A stretch of DNA of 64,000 bases from Siphonodentalium dalli. Taxonomy: Eukaryota; Mollusca; Scaphopoda; Gadilida; Siphonodentaliidae. The notes below the pieces were generated by a model, which was not told where the DNA came from, searched no databases, and saw nothing but the letters and a program-made list of their open reading frames with translations. Position 1 is the stretch's first letter. Each line of letters begins with the position of its first letter. Position numbers and translations under genes: made by a program. The stretch is taken from positions 3,844,001-3,908,000 of the forward strand of contig CP136062.1 in NCBI GenBank assembly GCA_032622095.1, written 5' to 3'. Below, piece after piece: positions 21,192 through 33,409 of the stretch.

Positions 21192-21476
21192 GATTTGTTT
21201 GGATTGTTAGGGTTTATCATCGTTCTAGCCGCTACACCACACACGAAGGTGTCAATTTTACCGGTGGAGCAAAGACCACGCAGAGGTTTAATGTCACCGA
21301 AAAATTGTCCCACCGCGTGTAGAAACTACCGACCCTAGGAAGGCAACTGACAAACTTACCCAGATACATGATTTATGTCAGCCTATTTATGATGGGGTTC
21401 GAACCAGCTTCGTCAGAGCTGGGCGATCTGTGACGGGGTAATGCATATGACACTCTACCAACTGAACCACCAGAAG
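21192..21476 (-). mobile_element. tRNA-derived SINE
   Basis: On the minus strand the element begins with a tRNA-like head. The A box is TCAGTTGGTAGAG (21453-21465) and the B box is GGTTCGAACCCC (21394-21405), the internal promoter of RNA polymerase III. The body contains GCCTTCCTAGGGTCGGTAGT and TTGCTCCACCGGTAAAATTG, and the tail ends in GATAAACCCTAACAATCCAA. This head-body-tail plan is that of mollusc tRNA-SINEs. A C tract lies just right of the head. No target duplication could be defined. Confidence 0.75.
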
Positions 21477-21728
21477 CCCCCCCCCCAATTTGCTAGATCA
21501 GTTATACCAGTCTTGCAATGTGTCTATGGTCTATAACTCAGTCTACAACAGAGGTTGTTTCTAGGATGTTTCATTGGTTTTCGTGAAAAAGGAATAATAA
21601 CCATTGAAGTAACAAGAATGAAACTGGTGCCGATGATTCGAATCAAATCAAGACATTGTTCCGGAACAGAGGAATGTCATAATCCGAGAATACGCTTTTA
21701 GTTCTGCAGAGTCAGTTCTGATCCTACG

Positions 21729-21968
21729 TTCCGAATGATTAATGGATCCTTATCAAACGTTAGAGAAATACGGTGAAATCCCGGTCATTCCCGTGCATCC
21801 TGGCTAGATTCCGAATGAATGATTGGTCCATATCCAACGTTGGAGAATGACGGTGCAATCCCGGTCATTCCCAGCATCCTGGCTAGATTCCGAATGAATG
21901 ATTGATCCATATCCAACGTTGGGGAATGACGGTGTAATCCCGGTCATCCCCGGGCATCCTGTCTAGAT
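21729..21968 (+). repeat. 80-bp tandem repeat, three copies
   Basis: Units start at about 21729, 21809 and 21888 with TTCCGAATGA. They contain TCCATATCCAACGTTGG, AATGACGGTG and ATCCCGGTCATTCCC, and end GCATCCTGGCTAGA. The second and third copies are the closest to each other. Confidence 0.9.
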
Positions 21969-22189
21969 TAATTAAGAGTCAGTATGGTTTAATATCCAGG
22001 GTATGACTTCCTGTTGAGGGTTATATCGCTGTGTTTGGGTTAAGAAACTAAAATTAATTAGTCTAATGATTTTGAAATCAGCGTGTAACACCACGTTTAT
22101 ACATATCAACATAGTACTGTCTAGTGTGTAGGACTTCATACGTTGTGTTAAGAAATTACAATTTAACCGATTCACATTTTAATTTGGCT

Positions 22190-22590
22190 CAAATGACCAG
22201 CATGTACAAATGCTCTTGTACAAATGCTCTATAAACTGAGATTTTAGAAACTCCTTGGCACGGCGTGTTGAATCACGCCTGTCACATAAAAATCGCTATC
22301 TATTATCATAGAATGCCAAACTAAGCATCTCCATATATACCAGCATGTATTTTAATGCTCTATAACATAAGCTTTTACAACATCATTTGTCAAACCACGT
22401 CGTCCGTGTCAAATCAGTATCCAAGTTAACCTGGAACGCCAAATTAGACATCACAATATATACCAGCATGTACATCAATGCTCTATACCATAACATTTTA
22501 CAAACTCATTAGCGTTGACGTGTCAAATCTCGTCGTTTGTGTCAAAGCACGATCCCATAAACCTGGAACACCAAATTAAATATCACGGGC
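22190..22590 (+). repeat. Tandem repeat, unit about 120-145 bp, three copies
   Basis: CCAGCATGTA occurs near 22198, 22342 and 22463. Each instance is followed by AATGCTCTATA, a CATTTTACAAAC-like word, a GTCAAA(C/T)C(A/T)CGTCGT word and GGAACGCCAAATTA. Noncoding. Confidence 0.75.
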
Positions 22591-22599
22591 CCTGTATTT

Positions 22600-25110
22600 G
22601 GGCATACCCGTCGAGTTACCTATAACTTGTCAGCTAATAATTATAACAACTATCATGTAACACCCATACCAATTACGTCATTTTATATAAATGTCATATA
22701 TTATATATATAGTTATTCCTTGTAAAACAACGGAATAAAATGTACAACCCCTGAGACAATTTGCTTGGCTTATTGGTTCACATAGCTAATTATATATGGC
22801 TCGCTATCAAAATAAGATATGTCTCCCCTTTCATTCTGACATGTCCCTTTAAACTTGAAATCAATAGTTCGGTCACAATAGGAATTTTATTTTGCTAATT
22901 TATGACAACTCTTGACGAAATTTTTAAGCTTATTTCTTATTCACACCTGAAGTGCACGAGAAACGGATCGCTGGACAATGGCCCGAGCACAGCTGATATT
23001 TTCACATAACTCCAGACAACATTTAACGAATGTATAGCTTTCTATTTAAATATTCTAACTTGACCGTCCACCGGATTACAGGTTCCTTTAAAACAAATAA
23101 CATCTCAGCATCTTGTCTTCATTTACTGACCACAGTTTAACAGCCAGATGAATGTACATATTTACCACTTCATCGACCGACAGGACAAACATAACCGTTT
23201 GCAGTGGTGTAGAATGTTTGCTTAGGACAATCATGAGGGATAATGAAATATGTCTTATCAGAACTGCTGGTAATTTTGCATGTATTGTTAAACAACAGGC
23301 GAGAACGAATTTCTCATTTCACCTTAACCGAATGTGAATGGATTAACGCAGATGATTCCGATAGACTTCTCCAGGTGGGGACGAATTGTTGTCCTTTGTA
23401 GCGTGCACAGCAATTATAAGCACTGTATTCCACCACGCTCCATTGTGTCCTATTTGACCATTCAAGTGAATAAACAATTGAGTGTCCACAATTGAGAGGG
23501 GCTTCCTCGTATTGTTAGAATATAAACAGAGATATTACGTCTGTGATTTCGCACCAGTGTACAAAAACCATTGAGACCACTACCAACAAAATTCCCCATA
23601 TTTTTAAATGTATGAATGTTCGCTTAACTGGGCCCATAACTTCAATAATACAGATGTCTTCGTCGAAAGCACCTTTCTGTATGAGATAAGGTTAGATAAC
23701 CTTTCTCTCTTTGTTGACAAGCCTCACTTTTTTCTCTCTATGGGGCGCATGCACCGCCAACGAAATATTAAACTATGGATGTCATGGTTCGCATGTTTTT
23801 GCAGATTACATTGCCGTGAACCAATCATTGTTCCAATTGTGTGTCTTGAACTAGTATTTTCTTCAATGGAATTATCAGGATTGTCTGGATAAATTCATGT
23901 TCTTTTCTGTGACAATTCCTTAAAAGTAAGTTCTTTGTTTTTCTTCTTTTATGTTCTACATGTATATTATTACGTGTACTCGGTGCCGTCCACAAACATT
24001 TATACATACTTGATAGCATGTTAGTCTGATTAAATACTTACAGACACTCTCAGAATACACGTAATAGATGTAATTATGGCATAATAAATTTTCTAGCCAT
24101 TATTTTCTTGTATGGGCACACCATAATTGATTATTCAGTTACATTTCCGACTTTCCGACTTGTCAACTCTGATCAACTTTGGTTTGTTCGAAACTTGAAC
24201 ACATTAAAACCGTTTCGATTTCTTGTATAACGCCTACATACAATGGCGATACATGTACAGCAATCTATATATTTTTAAAATAGACATTTTAACCCAATCC
24301 GGGCGTGTCATAACCAAAATACTACTAACCATCTGTGTAGATATTCTTGCAAAACATTTGACCTATTGGGCTGACTTGAACATTCCAAAACATTGGTTCC
24401 GAATGCTTCAAACTTCAAGTATCTATATCTTGACCACAAATTATTTAATCTGAAATTTCTTGAATCACTTCAACTAATTGCTTTCTAAAACCTATATTCT
24501 TCTGGACGCAACCAGTCTCTTGACAAACTGTCATAAATAACTACTGTTTCCCAATCGATCATCCGAGGCACAATAAAACTACATTATACGCTTTATTGAC
24601 CGACATAACAGCCTTAACCAACACTTGAACCCACAATTCGTTCAAAACCAGAACTGACTAAAATCATACTGATTAACTTGAAAACATCCTAAAATCATCA
24701 GTAAATGTTCCATACCTATATAACCTGCATAATGGTGCGACGATTTGTATAACCAGAATTTCCTAGAACATTTTTGTTTAGTGACTCACATTATTCAAAA
24801 ATAATTTGTTCAACCTTAAACAAGTTTACCAAAAGTGCTTTAATACTATATGTAAACGCTTTCAACTTGCTCAGAGCAAACTAAATGATCTATAAAGTTC
24901 TTTTCCAAAACAAAAACTTATGTCAAACTGGACTACTTTTGTATTTTGACAAACTCCTACTATATAGATCATAATAGGCATCAAACACACTGTTTAAATT
25001 ATCTAACCATAACCTTGTGACAAATTTCTTCGCCCTGAAAATGTTCAACCAAACTCAACTTGTTTGAAAACAAGCAGACATACAACTGCGGCGTATTCAC
25101 TACCTCTGTG
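22600..25110. other. Intergenic, no gene supported
   Basis: Only short frames are present. The longest (23608-23892, 94 codons) has no recognisable motif. Content is AT-rich, with scattered AAAC(C/A)-rich stretches between 24500 and 25100. Confidence 0.45.
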
Positions 25111-25120
25111 TATATATGCG

Positions 25121-25760
25121 TCATTGAATAATTCACTGGAATCTTCACGTGTAGACTGTAAAATCAATCTTACCAATTGGATACCATATAACGATAGACA
25201 CACATTATATTCCAGTGATTATTTCCTATAGCTGATCACATTTTACAAATTTACGCAACCATTTTGAACAACAACTCGACATAGAAAAACGGTAATTTTC
25301 AAGCATACCTTATAGAAACATTTGCAAAACAATTTCAACTATAACTGTATATTCCCTTAATAACTTTTTGCCTTGCCCACATTTTGTTCAATACAAAAAA
25401 AAACCAATACGATCGACAGAATACTCGATATGAGAATTTGTTTTCTTCACAATATCTCTATCATGCATAATTTAATAATTCACTGGGACTGATTTGTGTA
25501 GAATGTGACAACAATTCTTATCCAATTCTTGGATACCATAACCCTGGACACAAACTATTATCCCAGTAACTATTATTATTTCTATTCACATCGAGCGTAC
25601 ATGTAACAATAATACCTCGAAAATAAAAACAAACCTTTATTTCAAATCGGCGCAACGATTTTTGAAACAACAACTACTCGAAATAAACATACTGAAGCAA
25701 CAGTAGTTTAGAAGTATACCTGAAATGACAAAATTGGCACAACAATTTTAAACCAAAGGT
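25121..25760 (+). repeat. Direct duplication, period about 360 bp
   Basis: The sequence from ATTGAATAATTCACTGG near 25123 is repeated from TTTAATAATTCACTGG near 25480. Later matching words are TGGATACCATA, CCAGT(G/A)A(T/C)TATT, AACAACAACT and AAAACAATTT. Substantial divergence indicates an old duplication. Confidence 0.65.
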
Positions 25761-26585
25761 AAATGACCTAATAGCTATACGGGTTGTGAACCTGGTGAAC
25801 CAGCCAATTAATTGCAAATTGCTCATACCTTGTGATCGCCTGCACGTCCATGTCCCAAAATTCCAAGAAGCGTCTAGCTCACGGGCACCACTTAGGAGAT
25901 GTAATACTCCCCAGGTTCTTTTAGCACTAAGTCGGAACTCTCAGAACATGGACAAACATTTATTACACACGAAGATAAAATAGACGTATATAATATTCAA
26001 CACCAGGCAGTCACAGTGAACACATACTTATAGCTACCACGACGACGCGTGCATCGTGGATAACTTTACCTATAAGTCTCAGATAGAATTCACAAGTCTC
26101 CGAGTCTAAGCTCTGACCAGAATATATATCACAAGGGTCAACTTCCGTTGGAGTCAATACACTACTTCACACACTCTCGTATTTACGAGAATAGCCCCCA
26201 TGTTTGCGAGATTAGCGACTCGAGATCAATAACAGCGAGATTATCAACCTTGAGTTTGCTTTCCCATATGAAGAGCAAACCTTCCGATCCCAGACACTGA
26301 CCCACGAAATACTATAGTTTAACCTTACTCACGCCATGTCGAACAGCTGGAAGTGTTACGGTGTGTTATGACCCGTGTGGGCTGAGACCCAAACATAGTA
26401 GCCTCGTCAGACCGAGAGCGACACGAATCTATTTTTCAATATGAAAAGTGTACAAATCGTCAAACATCTAGGGAGTGACAGGTCTGTAGATTCGAAAGCG
26501 AGTGGAAAGTTCGCGTTCGTCTTTGGGAAAATAACGGGCAGTATATAAAATAGATGGGTGTGTCTCAGTTTGTGTCGTTTGTTGA
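25761..26585. other. Noncoding, nothing recognised
   Basis: No convincing reading frame. The frame at 25786-25983 has no recognisable domain. Confidence 0.4.
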
Positions 26586-26589
26586 ATTT

Positions 26590-28625
26590 ATATGATACCA
26601 TTGAGTGAGTGGATCGTGCCGTCACGAAAGAAGTGTTTGTGTGTGTATTGTAATATTACATTCGAATTACTTGAACATTGAAAACAGAATTTCGTTAGTC
26701 TTCCAGCCACAGATGGTGTGACCATATAGTCACTATTTAAACGATGACTGCAAAATGACGGAATACAGTGTCGTCACAGATGAGTCACAGGATGTAACAT
26801 ATGTATAATTCAAATGAAATATGAAAATTACCTAATTTCCGCCTGAAACACTATTCAATTTGTCCAAATTTTAAGGAATATATATTATATAGCAAATTTG
26901 CTCGAAATTGTCTGAATTTTGAGCTTCCGTAACGTTTTCAGTGGGCTTACACTGTAAACCGACTATTTATACACTTTCCAAAAATACGAATATGAGATCA
27001 TATCCGTTATATTCGAATAATTGACAAAAAGTGCAGATGGTGGATCGTAATAAAGAGCAGTTATGTGGCGAATAATAAAGAGCTTTCTCAATATATACGA
27101 AATCATTGTCAATTATGTATTGTTATGTTAAAATCGAATCACTTGAACAATTGAAATTATAATACCAGTTAGTCATCGAGCGCCGATGCATGGTGTGTCT
27201 GAATGGTGTATGATTTAATGTGTAATTAGAGCAGTCGTAATGGGATATGACCTTCGGCTCAACGACCTACGTGTTACACGATACAGTTACGGTTGTTTTG
27301 TCAATTTCTGGATAATAAAGAGCGTTCTTATGTTATACCTATTGTGTATTGTAATAGTAAATTTGAATTGCTTGGCCATTGACACAGAATGTCCGCTAGT
27401 CTTCGAGTCTCCCGATGGTGTGTGTGAAGTCGTGTGATTTAATGTGTAATCAGGACGGTCTTAACGTGGTGTGACCATCGGCTCAACGACATACACTAGG
27501 TATGAACGTATATAATAAGAACGCTCTTTGTTATTCTCCAGAAATAGACAAAACAGCCGTAACTCTATCGTGTAACGCGTAGGTCGTTGAGCCGAAGGCC
27601 ATACCCACATTACGACTGTCCCGATTGTACCTTAAACCATAGGGCATTTACACGCACCGTCAGTGGTTCCGGGACTAACGTATATTCTGAGTTCAATGTT
27701 CAAGCATTCAAATTTAATATTAATAGTACAATATAAGCATTACATGTATATAGTGAGAACGCTCTTTATTACTCTCCAGAAATAGACAATGCGACCGTAA
27801 CCGCTCTTTATTATGATCCACTCTTTATGAATTATTTGAATGTAACGGTTATGATCTAATATTCGTGTTTTGGAACATGTATAAGTTGTCATTTTACTAT
27901 TTCAGCCAACCAAAAACGTTACGAAAGCTCAATATTCTGACAAATTAGGGCATATTTTATATATTTTCGATAAAATTCGGACAAATTGAATGGTATTTCT
28001 GATGGAAATTACAGTATTTTTCACATTTCTGCTGCATTATATTCATCGCCCGGCTACATGACCTCACTATCGATCGTGTATATTCATCGTCAACTAATGA
28101 CCGCGCCCACCGTCCATATATATAATTAGTACGTAGTTTTATCGGTCAGTCACTTATCTAAACTCATCGAACTCCGACACGTGTGCATTTCCACAGTGCT
28201 GCGATATTAATGCTCTTTATTACGATCCACCATTTGCACTTTTTATCAATTATTCGAATATAACGGGTATGATCTCATATTCGTGTTTTGGAAATTGTAT
28301 AAGTAGTCGTTTTACAGCGTCAGCCCACCAAAAACGTTACGAACGCTCAAAATTCTGACATATCAGGTCAACTTTTATATATTTTCGGTAAAATTCGGAC
28401 AAATTGAATGATATTTCTGGCGGAAATTACAGTATTTTTCACATTTCGTTTGCATTGTATTCATCACCCGGCTAAGTTCACTACTATCGCGTATATTCAA
28501 CGTCGGCGTTCGCGCTCACCGTCACTGTATATATAATTAGTAGGTAGCGTTATCTGGTCGGCCGCTTATCTAAACTCATTGACCTCCGGCACGTCCGCAT
28601 TCCACAGTGATGCGATATTAATTCG
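26590..28625. repeat. Nested inverted and direct repeat mosaic with AATAAAGAGC motif
   Basis: About 26820-27070 is inverted relative to 27760-28030. The words TTCAATTTGTCC, GTAACGTTTT and GGATC(G/A)TAATAAAGAGC on the left match GGACAAATTGAA, AAAACGTTAC and GCTCTTTATTATGATCC on the right. A closer hairpin pairs 27219-27337 with 27504-27627 (CTTCGGCTCAACGACCTACG and its complement). The right part is also tandemly duplicated: 27803-28211 repeats at 28212-28620. TATTGTAAT...CTTGAACATTGA-type units occur near 26655, 27120 and 27345. No transposase was found. It resembles a decayed palindromic element that duplicated internally. Confidence 0.7.
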
Positions 28626-28683
28626 ATAGTATGCCAGGTGTGATTATAGATTAGATACATAAATATATCCGCGGAGTTACAAT

Positions 28684-29020
28684 GTGTCACGTGATGTCGT
28701 GTTTACGATAAGCAACACGTTGGACACACTACGGGGTATAATAAATTTTAATCCGAATTTGAAACTTCATTGTCGGTACCCGGGTTTGCTTGAATTTGGA
28801 AATTTGAGTCCGACAGTCGCGAGAGATACCTAACCTATAGGTGTAGTTATAAGTTGTCACGTGGTGGTGTGTTTGGGATAAGCAGCAAGTTGTATACACT
28901 ACGGGGTATAATAAATTTGAATTCGAATTTGAAGCTTCAATACGGGCGCGGGGACTCCATTTACCACGTCGGGGTTTGACGGTACGAAACGAGGGGTCAT
29001 CGCCGGTGTATACTAAGGAC
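28684..29020 (+). repeat. 170-bp direct repeat, two copies
   Basis: TGTCACGTG(A/G)TG at 28685 and 28856 starts two copies that share ACACTACGGGGTATAATAAA, CGAATTTGAA and GCTTCAA- or ACTTCAT-like words. Noncoding. Confidence 0.8.
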
Positions 29021-29044
29021 AAAGATTATTAAATTTTGGTAAAT

Positions 29045-29174
29045 GAGAGACGATATATTCCTTAAAAAAAATAAAAAGCGTTTTCCTTAAAAAAAAAAAG
29101 CCCCCGACTCTGGTCATTTTTAAAACTAAAAAAAACCCCTCCCCATTGAGGGGAAAGGGGCGGGGCGCGACCCC
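29045..29174. other. A-tract and GC-rich spacer
   Basis: Several A runs (CCTTAAAAAAAA-type, twice) are followed by an unusually GC-rich stretch at 29130-29185 containing CCCCTCCCCATTGAGGGG and GGGGCGGGGCGCG. The latter is Sp1-like in sequence, but no promoter structure is visible. Confidence 0.4.
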
Positions 29175-29270
29175 GCGCGTCGACCTCCCACGATACTACG
29201 GGGTACGACCCAGTAACCTATATCACGCACTACGGCGCAGTACCGCTATCATTTCCGGAAATAGGTAAAC
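29175..29270 (+). repeat. Highly conserved 96-bp dispersed block, copy 1
   Basis: Matches 34214-34309. Five mismatches fall in the left third, and the remaining roughly 60 bp are identical (CAGTAACCTATATCACGCAC then TACGGCGCAGTACCGCTATC then ATTTCCGGAAATAGG). The flanks differ: ATATCCGTAAA lies to the right here but to the left of copy 2. Confidence 0.85.
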
Positions 29271-29349
29271 GCGGCAGTATGGCGTACACTGTTAAAAATA
29301 TCCGTAAAGTATACAGCAGCTTCTGGTGTAAAATTGGGATTGACTATTT

Positions 29350-30333
29350 CGAGTAACAGGAACGGAACGAGGAACAGGAACGAGTTCCGAGTAACAGAAT
29401 GACTATTTCGAGTAACAGGAACGAGGAACAGAGATATAAGCTCACATTTCTCGCGTTTTGCTCTATGTAACGATACATATTATACATCATTCGAAATGTT
29501 AGCATAGCCCCTTCATTAATAGTGCAACATTTAGACACTAATATTGCGAACAAAGTGTACACTTGGCCAGGAACGGCGAGCGTTGAATGAGAAATTAGCT
29601 AAAAACGAAAAAATCCGAGTACCGGGAATCAGGAACCGAGATATAAGCTCACATTTCTCGCGTTTTGCGCTATGTAACGATACATATTATACATCATTCG
29701 AAAGGTTAGCCTATCCCCTTCATTACTCTTGCAACATTTAGACACTAATATTGTGAACAAAGCGTACAATTGGCCAGGAACGGCGAGCGTTGAATAAGAA
29801 ATTAGCTAAAAACTGGAAAAAATCCGACTAACAGGAATCAAGAACAGAGATATAAGCTCACATTTCTCGCGTTTTACGCTATGTAACGATACATATTATA
29901 CATCATTCGAAAAGTTAGCATATCCCCTTCATTAATATTGCACCATTTAGACACTAATATTGCGAACAAAGCGTACATTTGGCCAGGAAAGGCGAGTGTT
30001 GAATAAGAAATTAGCTAAAAACTGGAAAAAATCCGACTAACAGGAATCAGGAACAGAGATATAAGCTCACATTTCTCGCGTTTTACGCTATGTAAAAATA
30101 CATATTATACATCATTCGAAAGGATAGCATCTTCCCTTCATTAATATTTCAGCAATTAGACACCAATGTTGCGAACAAAGCGTACAATTGGCCAGGAACG
30201 GCGAGCGTTGAATAAGAAATTAGCTAAAAACTGGAAAAAATCCGACTAACAGGAATCAAGAACAGAGATATAAGCTCACATTTCTCGCGTTTTACGCCAT
30301 GTAAAAATACATATTATACATCATTCGAAAGGC
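29350..30333 (+). repeat. 209-bp tandem repeat, about 4.5 copies
   Basis: GATATAAGCTCACATTTCTC occurs at 29433, 29640, 29849, 30058 and 30267, a steady period of 207-209 bp. Each unit also has CATATTATACATCATTCGAA, GACACTAATATTGCGAACAA and GGCCAGGAACGGCGAGCG. The last copy is cut off at 30333. Confidence 0.95.
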
Positions 30334-30890
30334 GCACATAATTTACGACAGTTGTTTTTTTTTTGCGCTGGATGGATTATGTCCCATTACGGTGGTCACG
30401 TGATTAGCAGCATGCGTTATTGTTGTGAGAGCTGACATTTTTGATGAATATTATTCCTCGTCTAGCCGCTTCTAATAAGGGTTGTATTCTGGTAAGTTTA
30501 CTTATATATGATCGCAATTTGGCATACAACTAATTTGCTCCAAGTTTTTCGAGTGATCGATCAGCTAATGTATTGATATATTGTTCAACAGCTGTTCTGT
30601 GTTCAATCACCGCCGTTTTTAGTTTCAATCAAGATTTTCGACTTTCCCAATTTTAAACTCAAGTAAACATGTTAAGTCAGACTAACAACAGCACTGGAAT
30701 ACCCGCCCGAAGACGACCCACCCATACTCAGTTGCCACCGTTTCTGTCCAAAAATTAGGTTTAGTGACAAATTTTATCCAAATCTTATTCTAATTTAAAA
30801 TTTGGAAAGTTGATAAATCTTGATTGATACAAAAAACTTCAACAACCAACTTTCATTCTTTGTGATATCTTTGACTGCGATGAATCACAA
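30334..30890. other. Noncoding, with an exon-like segment and donor-like site
   Basis: The stretch from a CACGTG E-box (30398) to TTGTATTCTG-GTAAGTTTAC near 30485-30500 ends in a strong splice-donor consensus. It could be an untranslated first exon on the plus strand. No coding frame or partner exon supports it. Confidence 0.3.
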
Positions 30891-30899
30891 AAAAAGACT

Positions 30900-31170
30900 T
30901 GCGACACATAGTGACATACCGTTGCGATCGCAAAGGTATAGGTTATGTTAATTTGTTTGTGATTATCGCAAAGTATTTTAAAAAGTTATCGCAAAGATGT
31001 TTGCGATTTTGTTTAATCTATTATATAAGATTGCAAGTATGTTTGCGATTTATCGTGAATATGTTTTTGATGTTTACGATTTATTTTGCGAAGTATTTTG
31101 CGATCTATCGTAAAGATGTTTGCAATTTATCGAAAGTTTTTTGCGATTTATCAGCATACACCTTTGGAAA
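30900..31170 (+). repeat. Cluster of GCGATTTATCGCAAAG-type palindromic words
   Basis: At least eight imperfect copies of TTGCGATTTATCGCAAAGAT occur in 270 bp. The same word family forms the long array at 41270-42600. Confidence 0.7.
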
Positions 31171-31429
31171 GCGACAGGCGGGTTTTCAAAACTTGAACCC
31201 AAATTTGGGGGGGGGTGTTGGTGTGGTGAACTGCCTTTTTGTCCATAGTAACACTATTAAACCAATGGAAGCGCTTTGTTAGGTTTGAGTTTCTGGGTCA
31301 ATAAGAATGGCTGCATAACTACATATAAGGAGTTACCGGTACTAGTACATATACATGTCTAGTATTTTCATGTTTAAATAGTAGCTATATCAGTATATAT
31401 CACTATATGTACATTGTATGTTGTGTATT

Positions 31430-31745
31430 ATCGGGGGAGGGGTGGTCAGTGGTCCAATCAGCACGGCACCGATCACCAAACTGTAGGACCTCAGCTCGTG
31501 ACAGACGGATTCGAATCCTATGTGGTGACCTACTAGTATCCTCCAACTTCCTGCCTGAAGAAAATTTTCTGATTACCAGTGGTTTGCATATGATATGTGC
31601 AGACGGTGCATAATGACTATCTATTGTAGGTGACTAACCATATCTAGACCACATGGTTTCCACCACCAACAAATGATCTGGCCTCATTGTTATATCGCCT
31701 TACTAGTAGTTGTGGAAAGCGACACAACACCGCAAATACATAAAT
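31430..31745 (+). mobile_element. Probable tRNA-derived SINE, second family
   Basis: The head reads GGGGTGGTCAGTGGTCCAAT with a B box GGATTCGAATCC at 31507-31518. The 3' end is TTGTGGAAAGCGACACAACA followed by CCGCAAATACA. Head and tail fit a Pol III SINE different from the one at 21192-21476. The A box is weak, so confidence is moderate. Confidence 0.55.
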
Positions 31746-31927
31746 GTGTATTAGAAAATACTCAATGTTGCTACTGCCTATCATTTATTTATTTTATATT
31801 TTGGATTTTACATCGCTTCCTATAATTAACTGATATAACAGCAAAGCCAGATTAATTGCTGGTAGAGGAAACCATGTGTGCTACACTTAGTCGTGTACAA
31901 TTCAGTAATGTTTTTATGTTTACACAT

Positions 31928-32502
31928 ACCATAGTATGGTAAACATAGTGCCGTTGTCCGGATTTACCACTCGTCGTTAGTCCGTCTGTCCGTCTGTCTG
32001 CATGTAGACACTTTACGCATGGTGCGATAACTGAAATAATTTCTATCTTATCGGAACCAAATTTTGTATATGAATTTCTCAGCACCAAATACAGATCGAG
32101 TTCGAATATGGGTTTGATCCAAGTTTTTGTTAGGGAGTTATGGCCCCTTTTCAACTTAGAATTCATGCATGCTGCCATAACTAAAAAAAAATTATCTGAT
32201 CGTAACCGAATTTGGTATGCGAGTTGCTCCGCCCAAAATACATATCGAGTTCGAATATGGGTTTGATCCGATATTTTTTAATGGAGTTATGGCCCTTTGA
32301 CATAGAATTAATGCATATTTCGATAAATCAACAATTTTTCAACTGATAGGAACCAAATTTTGTATGTGAGTTTCTCAACTCAAAATACAGATCGAGTGTG
32401 AATATGGTACACATATTGTCGATGTCCGGATTGACCACTTGTTTTCATTTAGATTTTGATGATTATGATACAAGTTGATAAAAAGGTTCCCAGTGTGTCC
32501 CT
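31928..32502 (+). repeat. Dispersed repeat, copy 2, with TTAA-flanked right terminus
   Basis: Second copy of the repeat at 4045-4520. It has three internal units of about 148 bp, beginning with AACC(A/G)AATTT(T/G)GTA near 32055, 32204 and 32351. It ends CCCAGTGTGTCCCT followed by TTAA at 32503-32506, the inverse of the AGGGGCACAC left end of copy 1. No left terminus is seen here. Confidence 0.7.
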
Positions 32503-32509
32503 TTAATTT

Positions 32510-33285
32510 TTTTAAATAATTAAACACAATTATTTTTTTAAGTTAAAAACATTTGAAAAACTAACATCATTATAACTCTGCCAAGGGTACCCCGAATCAC
32601 CACCAGATTTGTTTAAATCGGTCCAAAATCTTGTGTTAAGTACTGGTAGATCTGTTTGGAGCAACATTAAATCCAATTCACCAATTCCATGCCATGCCTT
32701 TGGACTACTTAGCTATTGATAAGGCTATATTATTTTCTGATGTCTCCTATGCCAAGGTGCAAATAATTTGATGAAGAAGGCTATGGTATCTAATTTCAAA
32801 TAAGATTTAACAATCAACATCACATGATATTAGCAGTAGACTTGGACATCTGTGGTGCAGAGTTATATCTCCAGATGGTCTGATGTCATTATAATTGCTA
32901 CTGGTTTAATAGAGAGGTCAGTGTTCAACATAAACAATTCCTGTGATTTGTTCACAGCTCTGCTGTATGATTGATCTTAATGGGTCAGCAGTGAGGTGGC
33001 TTATCTGTATACTATATTGTTGGTAGAATTTGACACCTTATTATTGTAAACTTAAATTGGACTCTCTTAACCCAAGTATTCCATGTCCAGGTCACACCTT
33101 TCACATTTAACCCAAGGCTGTGGTGGTTTAGCATTACAGATCACGTACCAATGCATTCTCTTATAAAAATGCCAGTGACCCATTAATTCCAATAATTTGT
33201 GTCATGTAGATTTGTCTATAATAGTACATACATTATACTCTATAATTCAACACCAAAACTCTCATTTATGATTCCGATCATAGTA
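32510..33285. other. Noncoding, nothing recognised
   Basis: No gene-like frame and no repeat shared with the rest of the window was seen. Confidence 0.4.
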
Positions 33286-33287
33286 AA

Positions 33288-33355
33288 TTTGTATCGCCAA
33301 GGGATGGGTTAACATCTGCCGATCGTGATCGGCCTCTCGATTAATATATGTCATT
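33288..33355 (+). repeat. Short dispersed repeat fragment
   Basis: Direct match to 5010-5085 (TATCGCCAAGG, ATGGGTTAACATCTG, GTGATCGGCCTCTCG). Confidence 0.55.
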
Positions 33356-33409
33356 TATGCACCGTCTTCTCGCATGTAAACCACCGACCATCATGATGGT
33401 ACATGTAGC

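Noticed and set aside
21394..21476. A true tRNA gene
   Set aside because: A and B boxes are good, but the cloverleaf arms do not close and a SINE body and tail follow, so it is a tRNA-derived SINE head.
23608..23892. 94-codon plus-strand frame as a gene
   Set aside because: The translation has no recognisable motif and there is no splice, promoter or poly(A) support; unproven either way.
29130..29185. CpG-island promoter
   Set aside because: The GC-rich stretch is only about 55 bp and is next to A tracts and repeats; no transcription unit adjoins it.
31407..31613. 68-codon frame as a gene
   Set aside because: It overlaps the tRNA-like SINE head and body and has no known domain.
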